64,000 nucleotides of DNA from Enchytraeus crypticus (GCA_905160935.1 CAJHZI010000200.1:1134855-1198854); one strand, 5' to 3'. Counted from the first letter of the stretch, positions 11,431 through 23,530 are shown. The notes: generated by a model from the letters alone, not told the origin. Made by a program: numbers and translations.

Positions 11431-11668
11431 TTGATACTTTCCTTCGCAAGCTAAAAACCTATCTCGTTGTGCCATATGTACATAATTTTGACCCGCTTGC
11501 CTTGGATCTTGGACTTCCACTGTTTCATCTCACTTTCTCTTGTGGTCTCTGTTTACTCAGTTGTCATCGTGTGGTGCTTTGACAGCCTGTTTGTGTAATG
11601 TCTGCAAGAGACGTCCCTGACATTGCCTTATGGCGGGGAACCGGACGTTAAATTCTTATTGATTGATT
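11431..11668 (+). mobile_element. LINE 3' end fragment with (TTGA)n tail
   Basis: The block begins with the end of an RT frame (FRKLKTYLV-like, from CTTCGCAAGCTAAAAACC) and ends GACGTCCCTGACATTGCC, GGGGAACCGGACGTTAAA and TTGATTGATTG. The tail resembles that of the L2-like LINE at 3129-3172 but the terminal repeat differs, so this is a related family. A shorter copy of the same tail is at 17336-17410. Confidence 0.7.
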
Positions 11669-12486
11669 GTTTTGGGCGCCTACTCAACAGGAATAACGGG
11701 ATTTTTGTCCAGTTCCAACTATTTGTAAAAGAGCTTTTAATTGTTTAACCATTCGGCTTATTCGTGGTCTAAGAAGTTTGTGTGTGTGTATTTAAATATT
11801 TGACAAGTCTATGGTTTAATAGTTTTAATGGTTTAATTGGTATAATAGTTTAGTATAGTTTATCTATGGTTTAATAGTTTTGTTAATGAGTTCTGCTCTA
11901 CCTGTTCAATATTATAACTAATTCACGGGAGAAAATGTTGAGAAATTTCATCTTTTGTTATACACAAGAGTTATTAGTTATAATTCATATAATTCGTGTA
12001 ACTTTGTCTAGGTGACAACTATGTTAACAAATTCTACTCTTGTAATTCAATAATAAATGTTTATTAATTCAAGGAATGAGTCCTAATGATTTTTTGTTAT
12101 ATGCTAGAATTTGAATTTGTATTATTAGTGAACGCATTTGTAGCCTATTTAATTTAATATATGTACAGATTTTATAACTTTATAATGCTCTTTTTCCTGC
12201 ACATGACTTGTAAATGACTTATGACCTCAGAAACTCAGTAGCATTACTGAGTACTTTAGCATGTTAAAAATTTCTACTAGTGTCAACATTATTTTGGATT
12301 AAAGAAGTTTAAGAGGGTATATGACAATTTGGGACTATGTAAACCACTCATCTGTCTAAGACAGATTTTGGACGTCTGAAACCCAATCCTGTCAGAACTT
12401 ACATTTTAACTCGAACAATGTTGACACTGCTCACTATGGAATGTTACATAACAAACTGTTTTCTAATGCATCTAAAACGGAAATCT
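11669..12486. other. Non-coding stretch
   Basis: No gene is seen. A run of TGGTTTAATAGTTT-type words at about 11811-11881 forms a loose short tandem repeat. Confidence 0.35.
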
Positions 12487-14420
12487 CTCTCTTAGTGCAC
12501 TGCCTACTGGCAGGTCCATGGTAAATAACGCCTCCACTCTTCTCTGTCTTCCGCCTTCCTCTTCATTTCCACATATGAGTGGGTCTTTAAATCATCTAAC
12601 ATACCTAATCTCGTCCTGCTCCTGCCTCTTTTTCCTTCCATTCTACCTTCTATGACCTCCTTTAATAGACCTTCCCTTTTAGAATGTGTCCTATCCAACT
12701 CTTCTTCGCATTTCTTAATACATTTATCAACTCTCTATCTGTGCCAACTCTCTCCAGGACTTCCTCATTTGTAACCTTTTGAGTCCAGCTAATCCTCTCC
12801 ATTCTTCTCCAAATCCACATTTCCAATGCCTCCAGTTTCCTAATATCTTCCTTCCTTAAGGTCCATGTTTCACAACCATACAATAGCAAGGTCCAAACCA
12901 AAGTTTTCACTATCTTTATCTTTGTATCTCTCTTCAGACTTTTTGTTAATAGTTCTTTTCTAATACCATAGGCTGCTTTTGCTTGTGCATTCCTACTGCA
13001 TATTTCAGTCTTACATTTCCCGTCATCGGTTATAGTATGACCCAAATATTTGAAACTCCTTACCTGTTCCAATTTCGTACCATTTATTGTGATATTAACG
13101 TCACTTTTATTATTGGACTCTCTCATAACCTTGGTCTTTTTTATATTAATCTTCATGCCATATCTCAATGCCGTATCATTCAGCCTATCCATTATCTTCT
13201 GCAGTCCAATCTCGCTACCCGCTACCATTCCTTGGTCATCTGTAAATCGTACATCTTGTAACAAATTCCCTCCTACTTTTATTCCTTCTTCCATGCCTCC
13301 CATGACTTCCTCCATCATTGCCTCAGCGTAAATGTTAAACAGCAGCGGCGAAATGCTACAACCTTGTCTTACTCCTCCTATTTCGCCTTCTTCTGAGTAT
13401 TCTTGTTGGATTTTGATTACTGCTCTTTGATTCATTTACAAGATCAAAATTAGTCTTCTATCTCTCCAGTCAATTCCTATTCTTTTTAAGATATTCATCA
13501 TCGTTATCCAATCAATCCTGTCGAAGGCCTTCTCGAAGTCTACAAAGCATACAAAAGCGTCATTTCCATATTCTAAGCTTCTTTCGCAAAGAACCTGCAT
13601 TACCCCTATTGCTTCTCTTGTGCCGCATCCTTTCCTAAAACCAAATTGTGTCTTACTCAGCATCATCTCTGCTTTCGACTGAATGCGACTATTTACTATC
13701 TTTAATAAGATCTTCGATGCTTGAGGTATTAAACTGATTGTTCTGTAATCCGAACACTCCACAGCATTGGCTTTTTTGGGAATTGGGATCATCACTGACT
13801 TGGTGAAGTCGTCTGGCCAAATACCTGTATTGTACACTTCCATACATGCCTCCATTAACTTATTGAGTGTTTCTCCTTCCAACATTTTCAAGAATTCTGC
13901 TGGGATTTCATCTATTCCTACTGCTTTCCCCTTCGTCATACTGTTAATTGCAGAATAAATTTCCTCCTTCATTATATCGGGGCCCCTTTTATCGTTTTCT
14001 ATGATATTTTATTCTTCTAGTTTAAAATCCTCTTGAACTGGTTTCCCAGCCTTATCATAAAATTCCTCTACATATTCTCTCCATCTTTCTTTTACTTCTT
14101 CCAGCTCGGTTTTCAATTCCCCATCTTTACCCATTATACTAGTGTTCTTTGCATCTCCTTTCTTTTTCTTATCGGTTCTTGTTAATATCCTGACTTCCTG
14201 GTATAATAGATCCGATCTCCCTCTTCTATCATATTCTGCTAAATCATCACACTTTTCACTCCACCAATTGTCTTTTGCTTTGTTTCTAATTCTTCTAAGT
14301 TCATTGTTTAAGCTTCTATATTTCCTTCGGCCATGACTGGTGTCAATACTTTTCCATTTCCTCCAAAACGGAAATAATATTGGCAAAACATTATTGACAG
14401 TTAATATTGACAAAATCTGG
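12487..14420 (-). mobile_element. RTE-like LINE with endonuclease linker and RT
   Basis: Minus-strand frames in order are 14413-14009 (linker: WWSEKCDDLAEYDRRGRS), 13972-13436 (NSMTKGKAVGIDEIPAEFLK, motif A CFVDFEKAFDRIDW), 13435-12662 (RQGCSISPLLFNIYAEAMM, motif C RFTDDQGMVA, LLYGCETWTLRKEDIRKLEA, MERISWTQKVTNEEVLERVG) and 12698-12504 (EVIEGRMEGKRGRSRTRLGM). The YGCETWTLRK and EGKRGRxRxRxGMLDD landmarks are typical of RTE-type LINEs in invertebrates. Motif C reads FTDD where FADD is usual, and the frames are shifted between pieces, so the copy is inactive. Fragments of the same family recur at 15797-16985, 21437-23565, 42153-42260, 44549-44945 and, older, 56815-57545. Confidence 0.85.
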
Positions 14421-14888
14421 TTTGTAGCCAGGACGGACTGATTGGAATTTGTATTTGAATTATTGTATTGGAATATCTCGACTCCATCGATTTTACCGCC
14501 ACAGCTGAATGATTATTCGCAGGGTTGAGCCGGTGCAGGTCAACTGCAGATCAGAACTTGTTCGCCCCGTCAATGACATATAGCTCTCGGGACCAGATGC
14601 TGATATCAAACTAGGCTTTAGCTATTTAAAAATATTTAGCCTTGTTTCCGTTTAGCCTTTTAAATCTTTGATATAAAACCTAAAATTAATACGTTACTAG
14701 GATTGTCAGTTTCTGAGTCTCTTTCAATACAGTCCATGTTCAGATATTCAGCGGATGTTAACATAGTCAAGTTAATTTTATCACTTCCATAACAGTGTTT
14801 ACTGGACAACATTTATGGTATTGTTTGGGTTGATGCATTGATCGAAGCAACATTAATAAGGATTCTTGTGCTGATTGTTATAACGCAG
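14421..14888 (+). other. Upstream region or intron end of gene E
   Basis: No acidic exon like those of B, C or D is visible here, and no ORF of note. The stretch ends with the acceptor TTATAACGCAG at 14888. Confidence 0.4.
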
Positions 14889-15796
14889 ATATGGCTGATG
14901 AGTCATCAGATGCTAAACACACGTGTCTGCTGTGTAGGAAGCGCTTGAGCAGCCCCCAGGCCCTGAGACAACACGTTGAGCGCAGACACGCCAGTGACAA
15001 GCGCTACTCGTGTGATCAGTGCGACAAATCATTCAGCGTCAAGTATGACCTCAGTCACCACGTCAAACACGTGCATGGGGAGAAGAGTCTGAGTTGTGAC
15101 CAGTGTGACTTCACGACGAAGTACAGTCAACACCTCAGGATACACGTCTCCACTGTTCACCTGCTGGAGAGATCTCATGGGTGTCCTCAGTGTCAGGCCT
15201 GCTTCGCCTGGAGGAGTTCTCTCGTTCAACACATTCGATCCGTTCATAGCAACGAAAAACTATTTCAGTGTTCAATCTGCAACAAGAGGTTTCTTACTCG
15301 CCAGCACTGTGACGTTCACTGTAGAGCCGTTCATTGTGGAGAGAAGCCTTTCTCGTGTGACAGATGTGACTTCAGATGTTCAGTCAAGAGCAACCTGACC
15401 CATCATCAGAGAACTGTTCATGATGGCATCAAGCGCTTCTCGTGTGACCAGTGTGACTTCAAGAGCTCGTCGCAGAGAGAACTGAGGGATCACTGGATAG
15501 ATGCTCATTGTAATCAGACACTGTACACGTGCACCGAGTGCTGCAAGTCGTTCAGACAAGAGCTGCTGCTCAGGCGACACGTGGACGCTGTGCACAGAGG
15601 CGTCAAGCCCTATTCGTGCTCGCTGTGTGACAGTAGGTTCGCTCAGAGTGGATCACTGCAGAAACACATGAGAGCCATACACCTGAACGAGAGACCTTAC
15701 TCTTGTTCAGTGTGCTCTAAGTGCTTTACACAGTCCTCTAATCTGAACAGTCATATGAAATCTGCTCACCCTCAGGTACGAGTAGAAACACGGTGA
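14889..15796 (+). CDS. Ten-finger C2H2 zinc-finger exon, gene E
   Basis: The frame encodes ten C2H2 fingers: a CLLC finger closing HVERRH, then CDQC, CDQC, CPQC, CSIC, CDRC, CDQC, CTEC, CSLC and CSVC fingers, the last closing HMKSAH. Spacing is C-x2-C-x12-H-x4-H, with linkers such as VHCGEKPFSC. The exon is taken to start at 14889, after the acceptor AACGCAG, in phase 1 (AG|AT ATG). An ATG at 14891 could also start translation. The protein is almost all fingers, implying a sequence-specific nucleic-acid binder. The last codons run PQVRVETR to a stop at 15794-15796, and a donor-like CAG|GTACGAGT lies at about 15775-15783. No private acidic exon is seen; the exon at 7217-7469 is on the same strand and in phase. 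Confidence 0.85.
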
Positions 15797-15896
15797 GCTC
15801 TTTCTCAGTGTACTGTGCCTACTAGCAGGTCCATGGCATATAACGCCTCCACTCTTCTCTTTCATCTCTCTTTCTCTTCATGTCCACATACGGGTG
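15797..15896 (-). mobile_element. RTE-like LINE 3' fragment (part 1, split by a solo LTR)
   Basis: This matches the 3' end of the RTE-like family: the words CCTACTAGCAGGTCCATGGC and TATAACGCCTCCACTCTTCTC, then CACATACGGGTG. The fragment stops where an LTR begins and continues at 16738 with GATCTTTAAATCATCTAACA. It directly follows the stop codon of gene E. Confidence 0.8.
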
Positions 15897-16732
15897 TGTC
15901 AAGGTGTGTGTGTTTTCTCAACAGGCTAACCACACCCGAAACAGACGCTAAATCCTTAAATGTAACTATTCAATGGATTTTGCATCTGACCTCGTAATTA
16001 AACCACACTAATCTAAAGACCCCGACCTTTCACGGATTTACTAACAGACTACGTACGGTATTTAATATTTAATAATTTAAACTAAAACGCGAATTTAATA
16101 CAGATCAAGAAACTAAAGAAATCTCTCAACAAATAATATCAACGAAAAGCTAAGTAAGTTCAAATCGACTGTCCTTATGATGAATCCGAAATATTCACAT
16201 ACTCGTTTAACTCGTAGCACTAAAACGACTTTACATAATATAAAATCAACAAAAATACAATACCTAGCTCTATCTAATTAACGTGTCAAAACATAAATTC
16301 CACTATGGAAATACTCACTGATCAACTATTGATCAACCTAAACTTGGATATCACCTAATGATTATCCAACACTGTTCTGTAACAGTCTATTCTAATTCTT
16401 TCAATCCTTCTAATCCTCTATCCAAACTATCAATTAATTAACCTTACTTTCTATTCTAATTCTTTCAATCCTTCTAATCCTCTATCCAAACTAACACGTA
16501 GAATCTCATCTACCACTTCCTCTCGTGACCTTCACCTTTTCTCTTTTCTAAACGAACTCTCGTAGCTCCGCCCACTCTCGTGACGTCACGCCAAGCATAA
16601 GCTTAACTAACCTCTAAACTCCTTAATAATAAAAATGCTAATAAAGTAAAAATAATACTATATAACTTTCAATATATATAAATAATGTAATTAACCTTAC
16701 TATTCAAAATACCAGGGCATAAATCCCTGACA
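15897..16732. mobile_element. Solo LTR, family 1 (TGTCAAGG...CCCTGACA)
   Basis: An 836-bp repeat starts with TGTCA and ends with TGACA, the TG...CA ends of an LTR. It is flanked by GGGTG (15892-15896) and AGGTG (16733-16737), a 4-of-5 match expected of a 5-bp target duplication. A second copy at 38302-39126 has a perfect 5-bp duplication. No internal ORFs belong to it, so it is read as a solo LTR left by LTR-LTR recombination. An internal stretch containing TTCTATTCTAATTCTTTC is duplicated at about 16386-16496. Orientation is not determined. Confidence 0.75.
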
Positions 16733-16737
16733 AGGTG

Positions 16738-16985
16738 GATCTTTAAATCATCTAACATTCCTAATCTCAGTCTGCCTCTGCTTCTCTTTCCTTCAGCTCT
16801 ACATTCTATATCCTCCTTTAGTAAACTCTCTCCATTTAGAATGGGTTTTATCCAATATTCTTCATATTTAATATTCTTCATATTTCTTATAGCATTTATC
16901 AACTGACTATCTGTGTCCACTCTCTTCAAGAATTCTTCATCTGTAACTTTTTGGGTCGAGCTAATCTTTAATCTTCATACAATAT
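16738..16985 (-). mobile_element. RTE-like LINE 3' fragment (part 2)
   Basis: This continues the fragment at 15797-15896 across the solo LTR. The minus frame 16929-16669 includes ECRAEGKRSRGRLRLGMLDD, the C-terminal landmark of this LINE family. It is older and more diverged than the copy at 12487-14420. Confidence 0.75.
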
Positions 16986-19239
16986 TCCAATGTACAAATG
17001 AATTACAACAATTTCTTCTTCTCTAAGTGCCGTGCCTGATCCAAGCCTGGGCGGTCATGGTCATGTTTCTGCATATGTCTCTGTCCATTGTTGCTCTGAT
17101 CATTTCTGCAACAATTTAGGCATCACATAATTCTATAAACATTTATTTCATCTACTATTGATAGAAAACCAATGCAGTATGTAAGTTTATTGCTAAATGA
17201 TTTGTTAGTGAATTTTGTTGCATTTACTAGTATATTTGTATTATGTATATTGCTTGTTTACTATGTATTTTGCAGTTATAATAGATTAGTTTTAGTGCAT
17301 AAACTGTAAATGTGCTGCAATTGTAGAATATTTCGTAAGTCTGCAAGAGACGTCCCTGACATTGCCTTATGGCGAGGAACCGGAGGTTATTAATTGATGT
17401 GGTGATTGATCTATATAATACGTTATTTCATCTACGACCTATATTATTATCCAAAAGTCAGGAACACAATATATATACTTAACTCTACCGTAGGCTAAAT
17501 GTCTACTGAAATAAATTTACATTTCTATATAATTAATTAATACAAATTAGGACAAGCTTCATAGCGTAGTTCAAGTTGATAATGGTAATGATGTTAATGA
17601 GTGTAGCGTTCATTAACCTAGTTCATTTACTCAGTTAGATCATTGAAAATCCTAGAAAACATTAATTAGTGATCAAATGTTTAAGCCAAAATTCTGTATA
17701 ATTATGAGCTTAACTGTCAATAGAAAGGCAGTAGTCAAATTAGCAGAGAAATAATTCGTATACCAGTAGCCCATAGACTAGGCCTATAGTAGAGAATAAT
17801 TATTCAAAGCATTATTGTAGAGTCACTAACTAGTTTTCTGTATTATGTTTTTTTTCTTTGAGGTCAATTTTCTGAATATTTGTCAATATTAATGTATGAC
17901 ATTTTATATTGAAAATGATTGCCAAATACGGTAAAAAAAACCGGAACCTGTACTCCCCTAGTTCATTTAGCTCAGTTAGTGGTGGTTGGTTAGTTAAGTT
18001 CGGTGATTTGGCCAGTAATGTATAGATGACTTTCACAGCTGTTAGCCGCGCCCATTTTTAGACACCTGCCGGCATTGGCATCCATATTGGATTACGTTTG
18101 TTGATTTTTAGCATTACGTATGTATAGATATATATGCATATAAAAAATAAAATTTCTATGTACGTATATTGCAATTTGTAAAAATGCACACGATTTATTA
18201 GTAATATACACAGACAGTGTACCTGTGTGCCTCATGAAGTTATATGAACTTACGTATGAAATATATGAGCTCCGATCTTACCGGTACGCCGTACTTTGTA
18301 GATTCGTTATGTAGCTGGATTCTATAGTTGAAGACTTAACTTAAATTAATTATACTCGTTCAGTAAGTCTTGAGGACCTGCAACACTAGTCTAGTCGTAG
18401 TTTAATGCTTCAATACACAAAGACTGTAAAGGATTCAAATACAAACCTTAAGTCTTAAACTATAGGCTAGTGCAAAAGGCCAAAACTTTCAATATTTTTT
18501 TGTGTACAGATCTATGTATATTCCAATAATTTGACTCTGTTTTGAGAAATTTGACCTTAATCTGCATTACGGAAATGGCAGAAATGGCAGAAGTTTTGCA
18601 ATTACTAATTTCATGAAACCTTTAAAGCTTGCCAACAATAGGCCTATCTTATATTTCAATTGCTAATTAAATACATAAGTACAAAATAAAACAGAAACAC
18701 GTACATCGTGCGGACAGATTTTGGTTCCCTTTTCCTTAATTCCACTCATGGAGTCCAAATTTCTGCCATTTCTGCCAATTAGCGTGTCCCATGCACTAAT
18801 TGGCAGAAATGCTGAAATTACGTGTAACAAAGCTTTCAAGAACCATCATATCCATTACCAGTTCATTAACCTGTAAGAAAGAGCCCATGTCCATATGCCA
18901 GACACAAGTTTATACCAAATTAAGATGAAAAACTACTTAAAGATACATATATAGCCGTGTATCATATGGAGTTTTCTGCATCAAAATGGCGGCTTTGCAA
19001 TGTAAACAAAAAATGACGTGTCCATGAAACCTCTCTATAGTGAAGAGTACTCAGAGATATTTAAAATAGGTAGATAGAGCATGACTGTTGTTTCAGCGAA
19101 CCCGTTTTGTAACCAGAGCGACTTGATTTCCAGCATTCTCCATTTAATCGAAAGGGTAAACAAAGCCCTTTTGACATATGTGTATTTAATAGCAATATCT
19201 GTAATTTCAGATTTATTTCATGAAATTCGGTCTCTAAAC
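16986..19239. other. Non-coding stretch with one LINE tail
   Basis: No gene is seen over about 2.2 kb. A LINE 3' tail (AAGAGACGTCCCTGACATTG...GAGGAACCGGAGGTTA) lies at 17336-17410 and matches 11600-11655. Around 18570-18800 the words GGCAGAAATGGCAGAAG and, later, TTCTGCCATTTCTGCCAATT are inverted relative to each other. The rest is A/T-rich single-copy-looking DNA. Confidence 0.4.
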
Positions 19240-20170
19240 GGTTTTAAGATTGACATTCGCACATGCTTGATAAATTTACCTCGCTAGACATACCAAGCCC
19301 TGTAACGAAATGGATTGCTAGTTTTTTAACTAATCGCTCTCATCGGACAATTTTTGACGGTCATACTTCTTCTTGTGCAACAATTAATGCTAGCGTAGTT
19401 CAAGGCTCTGCCATTGGACCTCCTGCTTTCGTTGTTACAGCATCAGATCTCAAGACTTTGAGTAAATCAAATTCGCTACTTAAATATGCTGATGACACAT
19501 ACTTAATTATGCCTGCATCCAATACTCGTCTAACAGAAGTCGAACTTGCCCATATTGAAGATTGGGCCAAAATTAACAATCTAAAATAGAAAATAAAATA
19601 AAATAGAATAAAATCTAAAGAAATTATGTTCCACTCCCCAAATAATAAGAGGCAGGCTTCTGCAGCACCTCATCTTGAAGGCATAGAACGCGTCTCAGAT
19701 ATGAAATGTTTGGGTGTTACAATCTCCTCCAATTCTTCTTTTTCTACTCAAATAATCTCTTATCCTCAAGTTCCAGCAATATTTTTGCTTTGTATAGTCT
19801 ACGCACTAAAGGACTATCCAACGAACTCCTTCAGAGAGTATTTCAAGCATCTACATTAAATAGGCTTTTTTATGCATCCCAATTTTGGTGGGGGTTTACC
19901 ACTATGGAAGATAGAAAGAGACTTGAAGCTTTTTTAAGACGAGCTAAAAAGGCAAATTTCTGCAACTTGGAATCCAGTTTTGAAGATTTGTGTGCTTCAG
20001 CTGATTATAAACTTTTAAAAAATGTACATAGTGATAGCGCCCATCTACTTGCCCCGCTTTTGCCTCCACTTGCCTATCACCAATATCTAACTAGACGAAA
20101 CGTTGCCGGTAGAAATTTCACACTTCCTACTAAACGCAATAGTTTAAGTGACAAGAACTTTAATATACCC
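19240..20170 (+). mobile_element. LINE reverse-transcriptase fragment (L2/Rex1-like)
   Basis: The plus frame 19263-19589 encodes MLDKFTSLDIPSPVTKWIAS, SVVQGSAIGPPAFVVTASDL and LKYADDTYLIMPASNTRL, which are RT motifs B and C (YADD). The C-terminal part continues in other frames at 19626-20170 with MKCLGVTISS and RLFYASQFWWGFTTMEDRKR. Frameshifts separate the pieces. It differs from the three other LINE families here. A SINE is inserted into its end at 20171. Confidence 0.8.
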
Positions 20171-20395
20171 ACACATTATAGTGAAATGATCAACTACGTT
20201 GATATCTATCACTTTTATACCGCATGTTAAATCCGTAAGGCAATTTTTTCCATTGTCCGTGTAGCCAGTCCAGTGAATGTCCGAGATTTTACTCTCAGAT
20301 AAGCGCGACTGGGATTCGAACCCACGAGGGTTCAATTCACCTCAGGATCTGTCATTTAAAACTTCATGACGTTACCCCTACGCTATTGAGACATT
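20171..20395 (-). mobile_element. SINE1 copy (tRNA-derived)
   Basis: On the minus strand this holds the SINE1 body: an A-box-like AATAGCGTAGGGGTAACGTC, then CGTGGGTTCGAATCCCAG (B box), GAGAGTAAAATCTCGGACAT and GATATCAACGTAGTTGATCA near the 3' end. Eight copies of this family occur in the window. Confidence 0.8.
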
Positions 20396-21436
20396 CATTA
20401 TTTATTACCCGTATTATACTTGATGATGCTAGAAATTATTAACTTTTAACTTACAATGCCTACCTGTTTTTTTAACTGCTGAAATTGTTTTCTACTACTG
20501 TTTAATAATGCTTAGATAGCTATATGTGACTATAGAACTCTTAAAGTAGGATAAGTTTGCCTTGGTCAATGTCTTGTAATGTTATCTTATTATTTTCAAT
20601 CTTGTATTTTTGATTTTGTGTTGAATTTCTGCCTGTATCTGATGCATTGCTATGTTATCTGTCATATTGTTACAGTCTGCGTTTTGTCAGATTGATTATG
20701 GAAATAAAAGGAGTAGATTATATTATGTATTATTGCTCATTTGGGTATACAAATTCCAGAAATCCGGAAACTAAAGAACGGGGAATATCCTTTAAGAGAT
20801 TTTAAATAAAATTTGTTTGCATTTTGTATTATAAAAATATATATCCAATTAATAGGAATTCTTTTCAAATAATTTTTTTTCATGACGATATATATGTCGA
20901 TAGATGTGTCTATAAATGTGCTCCTAAAGTATTTAATTATCGTTCAAAAGATTTTAAAATATTCAAAAACAACAGTATTTTATGCCTTTAAATAACGATC
21001 AGCTGATATTGTTTACCTCCGGCTACCAAAATTAGTTGTTGGCATCTGTGCAATTCTTGAACTCAATGTTTACAATGGTTGAGATTGCCTTTGACACTTC
21101 TATTGTTTTTCTTTATTCTATGAGAGTACTGGACAGTAAAAAGGGAGCTCAAGATTTCTTGTTGCAGAGTATTAAAATAGAATATAAATTACTTTAAGAC
21201 TAGCAGACATTTAAACAGCCTTTTTGTCTGTCGAACATCTTAAATGGTGGATATTGTAATGAATCATCAACACCTCAATCTCGTATCAGATGAAACAGTG
21301 CAATTAGTAAACTAAAACTACATCTTTGACTGAAACAGACCGTTTAAATTTTAAAACGTCCAAAAAACAGATATACACATTCACCAAATAACTAATAGGC
21401 CTACTGACAATCAATTAATTAAGTTACATATACTTG
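20396..21436. other. Non-coding stretch
   Basis: No gene is recognised. The part to about 20715, ending GATTATGGAAATAAAAGGAG, may be the 3' UTR and poly(A) signal of the LINE at 19240-20170, continuing beyond the inserted SINE. The rest is A/T-rich. Confidence 0.35.
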
Positions 21437-21944
21437 ATTCTCTCTCTCTAAGTGCATTGCCTACTGGCAGGTCCATGGTATATAACGCCTCCACTCTTCT
21501 CTGTCAGACCCACTCATATGTGGAAATGAAGAGGAAGACTTCCGTCTTCCTCTTCATTTCCACATATGAGTGGGTCTTTAAATCATCTAACATACCTAAT
21601 CTCGGCCTACCCCTGCCTCTTTTTCCTTCCATTCTACCTTCTATGACCTCTTTTAATAGACCTTCCCCCCTTAGAATGTGTCCTATCCAACTCTTCTTAC
21701 TATTTCTTAATACATTTATCAACTGTCTATCTGTGCCAACTCTCTTAAGAACTTCCTCATTTGTAATCTTTTGAGTCCAGCTAATCCTCTCCATTCTTCT
21801 CCAAATCCACATTTCCAATGCCTCCAGTTTCCTAATATCTTCCTTCCTTAAGGTCCATGTTTCACATCCATACAATAGCGTGGTCCAAACCAAAGTTTTC
21901 ACTATCTTTATCTTTGTATCTTTCTTCAGACTTTTTGTTAATAG
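21437..21944 (-). mobile_element. RTE-like LINE 3' fragment, split by a Gypsy solo LTR
   Basis: The minus frame 21980-21504 encodes LLYGCETWTLRKEDIRKLEA, MERISWTQKITNEEVLKRVG and EVIEGRMEGKRGRGRPRLGM. The fragment is cut at TTAATAG by the LTR at 21945-23530 and resumes at 23531 with ATAGTTCGTTTCTATTACC, which matches ATAGTTCTTTTCTAATACC at 12949. A fold-back inverted repeat lies at 21506-21577. Confidence 0.85.
21506..21577. repeat. Perfect fold-back inverted repeat, 34-bp arms
   Basis: Arms 21506-21539 and 21544-21577 are perfect reverse complements separated by TTCC. The sequence is LINE 3' coding sequence (KTHSYVEMKRKT) copied in both directions. It joins a sense and an antisense copy of the same LINE end. 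Confidence 0.9.
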
Positions 21945-23530
21945 TGTCGCGTTCGGTCCGTCTCGGTCTCGCCGCCGCATTTCGGGGTGAGGGCGGTACT
22001 TCCCTCGGGAGAGTTACGCTCACGGTCGGTTCGTCGGAGGATGACCTAGGTCGTACCTCTCGCTCATTAAGATAAATATTTCACGTTCGGCCTAAATGGC
22101 TTTGCCTAGAATGAGAAGGAGAGCTATCTCTCACATAGTCGTAACTAAGAGATCGATATTTAATGGAGCTATCAGGACGATCCCTGTTAGAATAATGGGA
22201 TCGATCTCTAAGGTAACTATCGGATCGATACCTAATGGGGCTATCGGGTCGATCCCTGATGGAGTTACCGGGTCGATCCCCGCCAGAGTAATGGGATCGA
22301 TTCCCTAGATTATAATTTGATTGACTCGTAACAGAATATTTGTCAACTTCAATATATGGCATAAAATGTGAAGCCTTATATTTTTGGCTCGTTTGAACCT
22401 CCTGACGGGCCTGTGCTCTACCGGCGTTGCCCGTCATGTCAGAAACTTGCGTCTTGGCTATTAGTGATGTATGTTCTATTAAGTTTAACCCTTCGAATAC
22501 AGGTTATAGATATATAGGCACATCAGGACGAGGCGGTGGGTCATGCTCTGGGTCTGACCCCAGGAACTTTTCTGAGTCTATGGATTGAATACCGAGAGGG
22601 ATAGGTGAGGAAGGAAAAAACTCATTGGCGCCTAAATCAGTATCTAGATCGATTAAAGAGTCTTCCATGTTTTTGTAAAACCAATTTATTAATAGCATGA
22701 ACAGAAACAATGATTACAAATTATTCTTTACTTACAGACAATAGGATAGAAGACGGGAATGCACGCAGACTTCTCACAAACGCAGAATGTGAACAAACTC
22801 TAGTATTAACTAGTTACAGAAAATAAACTAAATTATGACCATGATTGAAAACTGACTCGACCGCAACTCTGCAACCAAACGACAGACCGAGTGAATGCAA
22901 CTCTTACAAACTACAAACAGCTTCGACTACCGAATGAGTAAGTTTAACGTCAAGGTCAGAAGATCTTGTATCTTCTCTTCAAGACGCCTTTACAGTGGGT
23001 ATGAATAAATCAAAACCGGAGCGGCTTAGACGGAAGCTATAGGCTTGAGGTATTTCCAAAATGTACTGCGTTGTTTCTATTTCTTCTTCCTTGTTTAGAC
23101 TCTTATTATGTCTTTGAGAATGGCTAAGTTTTCTAGACCTTTAGAGGTTTGTTTAAATCTCATGAGAGCTTTGTTCTTGAGATCTTTTAGTCGGTCGGCA
23201 ATTGGTTGTATGCCAGTCCTCTCATACAGGGTTGCATTAGACGTGAGCTTGTTGACTCCTAGAGACTTTGACTACCGTCCAAAGCTAACTGACCCAACTC
23301 TGGTCAAAAACTGAACTGAACTACTGAATATCATTGCACTGGCTTATATACTAAATATAATGATTGATGGCTCGAACTCGCGAACCGACCAATCAGAAGA
23401 GGCGGTATGCCCAAGCCCCGCCTAAAGGGATTGTCGATCGGCGATCTCTCAAAGGCATATGGCGATGGTCAATTGATCTACCAAACACTGACACAGGTTC
23501 GAGTCCGATAGAGGGCAAATTCCGTCACAA
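21945..23530 (-). mobile_element. Gypsy solo LTR, with internal insertion
   Basis: This is an antisense copy of the LTR that bounds the Gypsy element at 25717-35425: it starts with TGTCGCGTTCGGTCCG, the reverse complement of that LTR's end, and ends GTCCGTCACA-like. It is flanked by ATAG on both sides (21941-21944 and 23531-23534), a 4-bp target duplication proven by the undisrupted site in related RTE copies (TTAATAGTTC). No internal region is present. The LTR ORF is broken: minus frame 22710-22504 stops after DVPIYL, and 22437-22081 carries the rest. It has seven 24-bp coding repeats against ten in the 3' LTR. Confidence 0.88.
22933..23269. mobile_element. 337-bp insertion inside the solo LTR with 8-bp duplication
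   Basis: The 3' LTR at 34101 has one GACTACCG site in this position. Here GACTACCG occurs at 22925-22932 and again at 23270-23277 with 337 unrelated bases between. An 8-bp duplication fits hAT- or P-type insertion, but I see no convincing terminal inverted repeat. A plus frame of 68 codons inside is probably chance. Confidence 0.6.

Noticed and set aside
15029-15595. Antisense and alternative frames across the gene E fingers
   Set aside because: These open frames mirror the finger repeats and show no independent features.
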